NCBI GenBank assembly: GCA_049692255.1
Contig: JBAVOR010000024.1
Location: 1-52,005, forward strand
Source of the DNA: JBAVOR01 sp049692255
GTDB taxonomy: Bacteria > Babelota > Babeliae > Babelales > JACPOV01
DNA: 52,005 nt
Direction: 5' to 3'
The translations under genes were made by a program, and so were the position numbers. Position 1 is the stretch's first letter. Every line of letters begins with the position of its first letter. The notes under the pieces are model-generated. The model did no database searches and was not told the DNA's origin. It worked only from the letters and a program-made list of their open reading frames with translations. Below, one piece after another: positions 8,295 through 14,971 of this stretch.

Positions 8295-9977
8295 TCAGAT
8301 ACGTACTACCAGTGGCGGTATAAAATCGATATGGGCCGATTCGTTATTGATTTGGTATACTGCATCAATATCAATCTTAAGACCGTCTAAGAAAAGTCTT
8401 AACAATTTTTCTGGTGCAATATCAATAGTATGAGGATTATTGAACTCATCATCTTGTACTACATTCAATGGAAGGTTCACAATTTTTGAGAAACTATAGC
8501 TCAGACCAATTCCTTGATAATCTGCTATGCCAAACCACAACCCCTCGAGCATATTCGGTGTTTGGTACAAAAGATTCGTTAATGGCGCTAATGCAGTATC
8601 TCTACGGTATATGGTCATATCCAACGTATTGGGATATTTCCAATCATGGCTACCGTGTTGAAATTCCCATGCACATACATGATGGTCTAATTCTATATAC
8701 GGTTTAATAGAACTATCGGGATTTATGGGCGCTTGCGGAAAATAACATTTTTTTATATTTTTACCCAACCGCAAATAAAACCCATAGGCTTTCGTTTTTT
8801 CGATCCACGAAACGCAATCTTTTAAATTGATTTTATCTTTTACAATAATATCATCAACGCCAAACATGAGATACGCAGAGCTTTGCCGCACGAGCTCAAC
8901 TGTTTGCATTTTAAATTCATTACGCGGGGTCATTATTTGTGGTACGAATTTTACCTTTTTAAAGCGGTCTTTTACCAGTTTGTAACCCCGTTCATACTCA
9001 TCATTAGTAACTCGATACAGTATTGAGATGTTACCAACCCCAGACATGTGCCGTTCAATAGATTCTAGTAATGCATACAGTTGCATGGGCCGATTAAATG
9101 AAAAAACAATAATATCAACTCCATCACACTGCACTGCCTCGCAAGACAACGTACGCAATGGTTTATATTCTTGTTTCTCTTGTATGTACCGGGCTACTGC
9201 CATCTTAAGATATATATTCTGCTCTGCTGGCACATTGATACCCCGCTTGTTATAGATATACAACAGCTCTGGCACAAACTGTACATGATTGCCCGCCATT
9301 TCTAACATAGGGTACATAAATGCCGATTCAAATGCGCAGGGGAAGAACCCGTTACGTTCAATAAAATCTTGCAGCTTAATATTTTTAAATAAGCGCCCAT
9401 AAAAGGTGCATAGATGTGAGTAGGGTAGTAAGAGTGACTGTTTACGCCAGCTATTGTCGAGCACAACCGACTCAGGATATTGCTTACAATACCCTGGTTG
9501 CATGGTAGGGTACACCATAAATTGTGCATAGGTCATCCACGTTGATTCATCCTGATACAGTTCATTAATATGTTTTAAAACGTGCTCATGCTCGAACCAA
9601 TCATCTGCACGCAAATGAATCACAATTTCATCATCTTCAATATATTTGTGAATGATCGACCAATAGTTACCGAGCAACCCTTTCTGTTGATGGTCGGTAA
9701 TTATAGTAACACGCCGTTGCGTATCATGCTCACGGATCCAATAATAAATGCCCTCTAGCACCCATGAATGCAGCCCATCATCAATGTAAAAAATACGAAA
9801 ATTATTATATTTTTGTGATAATGCAGATGATAAATTGAGTTCATAATATAAGGGATTGCTTGCATAAATAAGAATGGCTATCGGCTTCTCTGCCGTCTCA
9901 CCCGCAGCAAAAGAAGAGCAGTAAAAATTAACTATTGCAATGAACGCCAATATTGCGTGAACAGCAGATCTCTTCAT
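8295..9977 (-). CDS. Exported two-domain GT2-like glycosyltransferase
   Basis: The first gene of the glycosyltransferase operon encodes 560 residues with a signal peptide (residues 1-24, 'NFYCSSFA'). Domain 1 has 'FRIFYIDDGLHSWVL' and the acidic motif 'RADDWF' (123-128), where canonical GT2 enzymes have D-A-D or D-G-D. Domain 2 begins near 290 ('VDIIVFSFNRPMQLYALLES') and has its own acidic motif 'MFGVDDIIV'. Two GT-A units in one chain suggest a polymerising or two-step enzyme, as in some glycan synthases; this is inference. The paralogue at 6838 shares the N-terminal layout. Upstream lies a plausible promoter at 10005-10032. Confidence 0.85.
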   Translation of the reverse strand: MKRSAVHAILAFIAIVNFYCSSFAAGETAEKPIAILIYASNPLYYELNLSSALSQKYNNFRIFYIDDGLHSWVLEGIYYWIREHDTQRRVTIITDHQQKGLLGNYWSIIHKYIEDDEIVIHLRADDWFEHEHVLKHINELYQDESTWMTYAQFMVYPTMQPGYCKQYPESVVLDNSWRKQSLLLPYSHLCTFYGRLFKNIKLQDFIERNGFFPCAFESAFMYPMLEMAGNHVQFVPELLYIYNKRGINVPAEQNIYLKMAVARYIQEKQEYKPLRTLSCEAVQCDGVDIIVFSFNRPMQLYALLESIERHMSGVGNISILYRVTNDEYERGYKLVKDRFKKVKFVPQIMTPRNEFKMQTVELVRQSSAYLMFGVDDIIVKDKINLKDCVSWIEKTKAYGFYLRLGKNIKKCYFPQAPINPDSSIKPYIELDHHVCAWEFQHGSHDWKYPNTLDMTIYRRDTALAPLTNLLYQTPNMLEGLWFGIADYQGIGLSYSFSKIVNLPLNVVQDDEFNNPHTIDIAPEKLLRLFLDGLKIDIDAVYQINNESAHIDFIPPLVVRI

Positions 9978-10004
9978 TATTCACTACTCATCTTTTTTAT
10001 GATT

Positions 10005-10032
10005 ACAGTATTTATAACACCTGTGCATTCAA
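10005..10032 (-). promoter_or_regulatory. Candidate promoter of the glycosyltransferase operon
   Basis: On the minus strand TTGAAT (10032-10027) is followed after 16 nt by TACTGT (10010-10005), about 28 bp before the first start codon of the operon. Both boxes are imperfect sigma70 matches. The 103-bp gap also has a T-rich tract on this strand further upstream. Confidence 0.4.
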
Positions 10033-10080
10033 TATAAAAAAACTAGAAAAAAAATACCATAAAAAATTACCCTTCTTTCT

Positions 10081-11388
10081 TCACGCGCTAGCAAAAGAAC
10101 GATTAATTACCTCTATTGCAATAACGCTCAGCAAACACAGCGGACATTTTATCTGGGGTGCGAGTGCAGTAATGGTTGCTCCTGGTTCAAGATATGCATA
10201 GGCAGGATGTTCATACATATGGTGCGCACTTGCACGCATCATCCGGGTGATAGTATCAAGCGCATTTTTTTTGACTACATTTTCTGGCACCAGCGTTAAT
10301 TCTGCTATCGGTTGATCATTGCCATATGATTGCACCGCTTGTGCCATCTGCTTTTCCACCGCTGCAATGAGCGTATGCCAGGCAATAAGCTCTCCCTCAG
10401 ACATCACCGTTTCTTTTGCAATTGCGGGTATCAGCGGCTCTTGTTGTACTATACGCGTAACACACGCAATTGCGATTTCAAGCAGTAACAATAAACGGTT
10501 AATCCACGCGTTGGGGTCAACAAGCATCTGTGCTGCATCACCCATCTCTTGCGCAATCCCGTGCATTACTCCAACTCCTACCGCACCAGCCGTTTTAATA
10601 CCTACTAGCGCTACACTGCGCAATAATGCCCAACACAGATTGCAAAGCGTAACTGCACGATCACAAAAGCCTGCTTGATTATACGCCCGCGCTGCATCGA
10701 CACAGCGTACCACTGTCTCCTGCATTACATCGGGCACGTGCATTGCACAGTGCTCCATAAGCGTTATGCATTCCATATGAATTGTTTGTTGTAACGGTGC
10801 ACCAATGCAACAAACATAACAGGTAAACGGTAATGCGTAGCGTTCAGCAACTATGCCAACTGCAGGCGTGGTACTATACATCTGTTTTTCAATAGCACCC
10901 ATATCTATCAAATGCGTGCGTACTGCATCGACGCGCACTGCGTAGATATCTGCAGGCATCGCTAAGCGTACTTGATCAAACGGCTTATGTTCAGCAATCA
11001 AAGAACGTAATTGCACAGCCTCGCTCATTAATCTTTTGCGCAACGCGCGCTTGTATGCATGCAGTTGGCGCGCATAAGAAGTAGATTCTTGCGCATCGGT
11101 ACTTTGCATATTTACTGGTACTTGCGTCTGGTTTGTTTGCACAGGCATTGGTGCTAGCGTTGACTCCGGTGTATTCGCTGGCTTATGCCACCACTGCCAC
11201 AATAAATAACTGGCTGAAGCAAGCAAGCTGGCAATACGTGGTATTTGTGCAGCGAAAGATTGCTGTTGCGATATTGGCGGTACAGCAATGGTGTGTGTTG
11301 CTGTCTGTTCAACAGCAGGGAGATGCAAAAACGATATACCAATCATAGGCATAACACATAACAAAACCTTCCTCTTCTTTCTTTGCAT
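10081..11388 (-). CDS. Exported Cys-rich protein of unknown function, paralogous N-terminus to 11868-12230
   Basis: The 435-residue product begins with a signal peptide (about residues 1-26) and a second hydrophobic stretch at about 45-65 in which 'QSFAAQIPRIASLLASAS' recurs almost unchanged in the protein at 11868 ('QSFAASQLPRIASVLVSA'). The middle is helical and Cys-rich ('CYVCCIGAPLQQTIHMEC', 'CNLCW'), and the C-terminus has 'KCPLCLLSV', a CxxC pair of the type found in zinc fingers. I recognise no family. It shares its upstream sequence (11421-11460) with the paralogue. An AGGGGG Shine-Dalgarno lies before the ATG. It is transcribed divergently from the RING-like gene. Confidence 0.7.
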   Translation of the reverse strand: MQRKKRKVLLCVMPMIGISFLHLPAVEQTATHTIAVPPISQQQSFAAQIPRIASLLASASYLLWQWWHKPANTPESTLAPMPVQTNQTQVPVNMQSTDAQESTSYARQLHAYKRALRKRLMSEAVQLRSLIAEHKPFDQVRLAMPADIYAVRVDAVRTHLIDMGAIEKQMYSTTPAVGIVAERYALPFTCYVCCIGAPLQQTIHMECITLMEHCAMHVPDVMQETVVRCVDAARAYNQAGFCDRAVTLCNLCWALLRSVALVGIKTAGAVGVGVMHGIAQEMGDAAQMLVDPNAWINRLLLLLEIAIACVTRIVQQEPLIPAIAKETVMSEGELIAWHTLIAAVEKQMAQAVQSYGNDQPIAELTLVPENVVKKNALDTITRMMRASAHHMYEHPAYAYLEPGATITALAPQIKCPLCLLSVIAIEVINRSFASA

Positions 11389-11420
11389 AGTGAACCCCCT
11401 AAAAATAGGCTATACCCTTT

Positions 11421-11460
11421 TTATGAGAAATATCATATTATAACGAGAAGATGATAGATT
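11421..11460. promoter_or_regulatory. Shared regulatory sequence, copy 1, with operator-like inverted repeat
   Basis: This intergenic stretch between divergent genes matches 12261-12300 at 34 of 40 positions. It starts TTATGAGAAATATCATAT, an inverted repeat TTATGA/TCATAT around a 6-nt centre, and ends with the identical block ATGATAGATT. On the minus strand TATAAT lies at 11442-11437 and could be the -10 box of the gene at 10081. Conservation of non-coding DNA beside two paralogous genes suggests a common regulator. Confidence 0.55.
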
Positions 11461-11488
11461 TTTTATGATTCTAACACAGGATATCTTT

Positions 11489-11866
11489 ATGCAACTGAAT
11501 AAATCTATACTGCTTACTGGCTATTGCACGGTCATTGCCATATCATTCTTTACCAATACAATGGATGCCTCTGAACAAAACAATAACGCAGAATGTTTCT
11601 TGTGTTTCGAAGAACAGAGCAAAAAAGTACAATTGAGTACTCTTACATGCATAAACAAACATACCGATCTGTGCTGCAATATTTGCCGCAGCAAACTAAA
11701 AACGTGCCCTTTGTGTCAAGCACCATTAGATGCACATGACAAGCCTAAAATCTCAAAAAGCATGAAGCGCGCGAGAGATATAGATCCTATGGATTCTGAC
11801 GAGCGCCGTTTATTTATGGAACGAATAGGGGCAATAATCGGTGCCAAACGTCATACGGATAAGTAG
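11489..11866 (+). CDS. Small exported RING-finger-like protein
   Basis: From the ATG at 11489, which has an AGGA Shine-Dalgarno 7 nt upstream, the product is 125 residues; an in-frame ATG at 11465 would add eight residues and has no ribosome-binding site. A hydrophobic signal peptide covers about residues 1-27. A RING-like zinc-binding pattern follows: 'ECFLCFEE', then 'CINKH', 'CCNIC' and 'CPLC', giving the C-x2-C...C-x3-H...C-x2-C...C-x2-C order of RING-HC domains, with slightly irregular spacing after the histidine. RING domains act as E3 ubiquitin ligases in eukaryotes. Bacteria lack this pathway, so an exported RING protein suggests interference with host ubiquitination; this is inference. 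Confidence 0.75.
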   Translation: MQLNKSILLTGYCTVIAISFFTNTMDASEQNNNAECFLCFEEQSKKVQLSTLTCINKHTDLCCNICRSKLKTCPLCQAPLDAHDKPKISKSMKRARDIDPMDSDERRLFMERIGAIIGAKRHTDK

Positions 11867-11867
11867 C

Positions 11868-12230
11868 TTATGAATATAACAACGGATATGTTTCTGGGTG
11901 TTCGATCGATTCAATATCGAGGTCGATGTCCAAGTCAGGCCAGTGCAAATGTTTGCCATGAAAAAATTCTAAATTATATATTTGCTCAACTGTTGCTTTT
12001 AAAAACCATGGAAATTGAGTAAATGGCATAAAATACTCTTGTTCATACACTCGCCATGCTAAACACGCAGCAGATACTAATACGCTCGCGATACGCGGCA
12101 GTTGCGAAGCGGCAAACGATTGCGCGTGCAGTGGCACATTCACTGCGCCAGACATACTTTGCTCAACAGCACACAATGACACATGCAGTATGCCAAAACA
12201 CAGCGCAGCAATAGATTGCTTCATATGCAT
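11868..12230 (-). CDS. Small exported protein, paralogue of the 10081 gene N-terminus
   Basis: The start at 12230 (MHMKQSIAAL) is chosen because GGAGG lies 7 nt before it; the longer frame to 12248 starts within that ribosome-binding site. The product is 120 residues: a signal peptide ending near 'SLCA', then the block 'QSFAASQLPRIASVLVSA' shared with the protein at 10081, then a short tail rich in acidic and aromatic residues ('WPDLDIDLDIES'). It looks like a truncated or minimal relative of the larger paralogue. It ends 1 nt after the convergent RING-like gene. Function unknown. Confidence 0.65.
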   Translation of the reverse strand: MHMKQSIAALCFGILHVSLCAVEQSMSGAVNVPLHAQSFAASQLPRIASVLVSAACLAWRVYEQEYFMPFTQFPWFLKATVEQIYNLEFFHGKHLHWPDLDIDLDIESIEHPETYPLLYS

Positions 12231-12260
12231 AACAATTCCTCCCCCCAATACATTCCCTCT

Positions 12261-12300
12261 TTATGAGAAATATCATAAAATAACAGGCAAATGATAGATT
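12261..12300. promoter_or_regulatory. Shared regulatory sequence, copy 2
   Basis: This is the second copy of the conserved block at 11421-11460. Here the inverted repeat is a perfect TTATGA/TCATAA around a 6-nt centre. It lies between the divergent genes 11868-12230 (minus) and 12350-12679 (plus), exactly as copy 1 lies between the 10081 and 11489 genes, so an entire divergent unit appears to have been duplicated. Confidence 0.55.
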
Positions 12301-12349
12301 CTTGTTATCATTAAGTCTTTCTGTATAACCCTGAAAAAGGAGAATAATC

Positions 12350-12679
12350 ATGCACCGTATATCATATTCTTTAAAAACTATGCTTTTCGTGCTTTTATTG
12401 TCTCACTCTTTTGATCTCATAAGCTCAGAGCATACTCAAACAGACGCGCAAAGAGCGGCAGCGCAAGAACAAGAAATGAATCGTGTTCTCGCAGCAATAA
12501 ATCGCGCAATTACTCCCGAAAACATCCGCAGAGTGGTTCGCAATGACCAACAAACAGCACTACTTGGCCTCAGCAACGCAACAAAACCCCTGGTCAAGTC
12601 CAGACATTACAAGAAATTATTATTAAAAAAACAATTGCGACTGAGTTATGAAAAAAAAATTGCAACAATCAACAAGTAA
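12350..12679 (+). CDS. Small exported protein, possibly the intact front of a broken RING-type gene
   Basis: The 109-residue product has a signal peptide (about residues 1-26, 'LLLSHSFDLISS'), then a charged, helical, possibly coiled-coil region rich in Ala, Gln and Lys. AAGGAG lies 9 nt before the ATG. No family is recognised. Just after the stop, in another frame, lies a RING-like fragment (see 12680-12790), and the gene occupies the same position relative to the duplicated regulatory block as the RING-like gene at 11489. It may therefore be the front part of a gene that lost its RING domain by a frameshift; this is inference. Confidence 0.55.
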   Translation: MHRISYSLKTMLFVLLLSHSFDLISSEHTQTDAQRAAAQEQEMNRVLAAINRAITPENIRRVVRNDQQTALLGLSNATKPLVKSRHYKKLLLKKQLRLSYEKKIATINK

Positions 12680-12790
12680 CGATAGATTTGCACGAAAAAA
12701 AAGAATGCCTTATCTGTTTTGAATCGGGGCATTGATTTGTTGATAGTGCGAAAATTAAAAAATTATTAATACCTGGACATCTTCTCTCAT
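12680..12790 (+). pseudogene. Decayed RING-finger fragment
   Basis: In the frame starting at 12691 the sequence reads HEKKECLICFESGH, then a stop, then after it FVDSAKIKKLLIPGH. 'ECLICFE' is the usual opening C-x2-C pair of a RING domain and mirrors 'ECFLCFEE' of the neighbour at 11489. The frame differs from that of the 12350 gene, which stops at 12679. No later CxxC pairs were found, so the domain is incomplete. I read it as a remnant; it is short and could be chance. Confidence 0.4.
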
Positions 12791-12910
12791 AACATCGATA
12801 AAAAACGTTACTGACTAAATGGCACTCCCCTTGAGGCGCTCATGCCCTTGGCCTCTGGAAGCTGAGCTGCCTAAATCAGGTATCTGGCATGAGATAATAA
12901 AATTTCTACT

Positions 12911-12939
12911 TGACAAAAAATACAGAAACATATAGATTC
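12911..12939 (+). promoter_or_regulatory. Promoter upstream of the 12969 gene
   Basis: TTGACA (12911-12916), 17-nt spacer, TAGATT (12934-12939). The -35 box is a perfect sigma70 match. Transcription would begin near 12946, which excludes the in-frame ATG at 12945 and supports translation from 12969. Confidence 0.6.
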
Positions 12940-12968
12940 GTTATATGAAGTTAAATATAGAGGATCAT

Positions 12969-13763
12969 ATGAAAAAATTATTATTACTGCTCTTAAGCGC
13001 AACAACGTGCGCAATAATGCACGCCGGTGAGTTTAGAAATTATAAAGAATATTTACCGCTTGTTGCACCACAGAACAAACAGCAACAACAAGAAACCAAC
13101 TTTTATTTCACTGAAAATGGACAAGGATTAAAAAAAGAGCTTGCAGAGATGATCAATATAAGCTTAGCAAGTGAAGTAATCCCGGCTCTGACTGTTATAG
13201 CACATTGCACCCAAGATGCTCAAAAACCCCTTCTTAGTTTACCGACTATTACCAGTGGCTTATTGACATACTATGCCATAGGACGTCTTCTAGTAACATT
13301 CCAAGGATTAGGGCACATTGTAGCGCATAAAATTTTATTGCCAAATGTTCGCATAAAAAGCTTTTATGTATCAGCATTGCCATTGGATGGTGTCCATGCA
13401 ACACCGAATGGTGATGATATTGCACGTGAATTAAAAAAAAGCGATCAGATCTTCGCCAAAGAAAAAAGAACCACAACAGAAGAAATAGAAGCGCTATCAG
13501 AAATCAAAAGAATTGCCCTTGCACAGGCTGGCATAGAATTAGCTGGCCCATTAACAAGAATGGCTGCCTCACTGGGTTGTTTATATGCAAGTTCATATTG
13601 CAGTAATGATAATATACGATTTGCAGCGAACGCTACTGCTACCGCTCACTTGATTAGAAGCAGTTACAACATTATTGCAAATGATAAGGCTCACAAGCTC
13701 TTGGATAGGATTGAGGAAATCGAAAAACACGAAGAACTTATTAGAAAATCACAAACCTGGTAG
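12969..13763 (+). CDS. Exported protein resembling a degenerate M50-type membrane protease
   Basis: From the ATG at 12969, with AGAGGA just upstream, the product is 264 residues with a signal peptide (about 1-19, 'TTCAIMHAG'). A central segment 'FQGLGHIVAHKILLPN' resembles the HExGH zinc-site region of M50/site-2-type proteases, but the first His and the Glu are replaced by Gln and Gly. A later 'AGIELAGPLTRMAASLGCLY' resembles the alanine-glycine-proline segment found after the active site in such proteins. If homologous it is catalytically dead. No other family is apparent. It has its own promoter at 12911-12939. The resemblance is by eye only. Confidence 0.45.
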   Translation: MKKLLLLLLSATTCAIMHAGEFRNYKEYLPLVAPQNKQQQQETNFYFTENGQGLKKELAEMINISLASEVIPALTVIAHCTQDAQKPLLSLPTITSGLLTYYAIGRLLVTFQGLGHIVAHKILLPNVRIKSFYVSALPLDGVHATPNGDDIARELKKSDQIFAKEKRTTTEEIEALSEIKRIALAQAGIELAGPLTRMAASLGCLYASSYCSNDNIRFAANATATAHLIRSSYNIIANDKAHKLLDRIEEIEKHEELIRKSQTW

Positions 13764-13770
13764 CTGTAGC

Positions 13771-14676
13771 TCAATCTTTAATTAACTGCTCTTGCCGCGC
13801 ATAGAATGTGTATAAAAAAATTACGGAGATACCTAAAAGTATTGGTAATAACGGTAGCTCAAGCACTATGATACCCGCACCCATAAAATTGACAAGGATC
13901 GATGAACTTATCAACGCATGGAGCTTCCATAACACGCAATACATCATATAGCACACCCCCATACATGGCAGGAGCCCAATCCAAAGTGCTATTTTTGTTA
14001 CCACCGTATATTGGCGCCATTGTGTTGTCACCAGATCTGCACAGGCAATAAGCTGCATACAAAAAAGGGGATTAGCAAACAATGAAACAACATGCTTTAC
14101 TAGCTCGGGATATACAAGCCCTCCTGGCACTAAAAAAAGCAATAAAGTTAAAAAAGATCTATTCCCCTCGTTTCGTATAGCAGTAATCATAGCATTAATT
14201 TCTTGCATCCATTGAGTAAAAGTACCAAAAATAATACCCAGACATATAATATACAAAACAAGTACACCATAAAATCGATAACCAGAAATATATCTGCTCT
14301 TATTCTTTGAAAAAAATGCATACAACACGTTCAAGAGAATAGTTGCAAGAATTATATATAAGAAAGCCGTTAGCAGCGCATGCCATATACATAACGTAAG
14401 AAATGGAATAACCCATTGCGAACCATCACCTAGTGGTTCATTCCTATACATCACTAGAGCTATCATCATCAATATCAATCCGCAAATCCCTATTAAAAAA
14501 GACGTCCCAATTAAAACGGATTCATAGGCAATTAACCCGTACCGTACTTGAGTAAACAAATGCTTGAATCCATATTTCAGATTAGCCCAGAACTCACCCA
14601 AAAAAACAATAAAATTCTGTGGCCAAAAAACCAATACCGAATTGAGCAATTGAGACGCCAATAATTGCAAAAACAT
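13771..14676 (-). CDS. Polytopic membrane protein of unknown function
   Basis: The 301-residue product has about six strongly hydrophobic segments, near residues 50-75, 90-125, 135-155, 170-190, 225-245 and 265-290, separated by short polar loops. An amphipathic N-terminus with several aromatic residues precedes the first. No transporter, enzyme or receptor motif is visible. AAAGGGA lies before the ATG. It converges with the 12969 gene, the two stops being about 7 bp apart. The inner membrane is the likely location. Function is unknown. Confidence 0.7.
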   Translation of the reverse strand: MFLQLLASQLLNSVLVFWPQNFIVFLGEFWANLKYGFKHLFTQVRYGLIAYESVLIGTSFLIGICGLILMMIALVMYRNEPLGDGSQWVIPFLTLCIWHALLTAFLYIILATILLNVLYAFFSKNKSRYISGYRFYGVLVLYIICLGIIFGTFTQWMQEINAMITAIRNEGNRSFLTLLLFLVPGGLVYPELVKHVVSLFANPLFCMQLIACADLVTTQWRQYTVVTKIALWIGLLPCMGVCYMMYCVLWKLHALISSSILVNFMGAGIIVLELPLLPILLGISVIFLYTFYARQEQLIKD

Positions 14677-14849
14677 AAAATCCCTTTCTTTACATATAAC
14701 CCATTTGTTAGCTATCTTGGCAGGAAAGCATCAAAAAAAGCAATGGCTTGCCCTCCCGGACCAAAGTGAGTCCTCAGAAATACAGATACACTCCAAGAAA
14801 AAACAGGATAGCACCAAAGGGGCTTTTTTCCCTGAAAAGACCATATTGT

Positions 14850-14879
14850 TTGACTTTTTGTAATTTTTTATTTTATGAT
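14850..14879 (+). promoter_or_regulatory. Promoter of topA
   Basis: TTGACT (14850-14855), 18-nt spacer, TATGAT (14874-14879), about 90 bp before the topA start. The remainder of the 295-bp gap (14677-14971) contains no ORF I can support. It does hold a weak GC-rich stem followed by six T at 14811-14830, which might end leftover plus-strand transcription. Confidence 0.6.
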
Positions 14880-14971
14880 ACTATTGAACTATTCGAAAAA
14901 AAGTAGTACCACTACTAATCCTGGACTTGTGTGTAATGGAGTAACGGCAGTACCCTTAAATAAAAAGAACA

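Noticed and set aside
12800..12900. Possible small element copy (GAGGCGCTCATGCCC) between 12679 and 12969
   Set aside because: Only about 10-15 bases match the element ends and no hairpin modules follow, so chance is the simplest explanation.
14735..14765. SRP-RNA-like motif GGTCCGGGAGGG on the minus strand before topA
   Set aside because: The core resembles the SRP RNA tetraloop region but lacks the GGAAGCAGC continuation and the flanking stems; I could not fold a convincing molecule.
14811..14830. Terminator-like AGCACCAAAGGGGCTTTTTT
   Set aside because: The stem is short and has a mismatch, and no plus-strand gene ends nearby, so it is only mentioned with the topA promoter.
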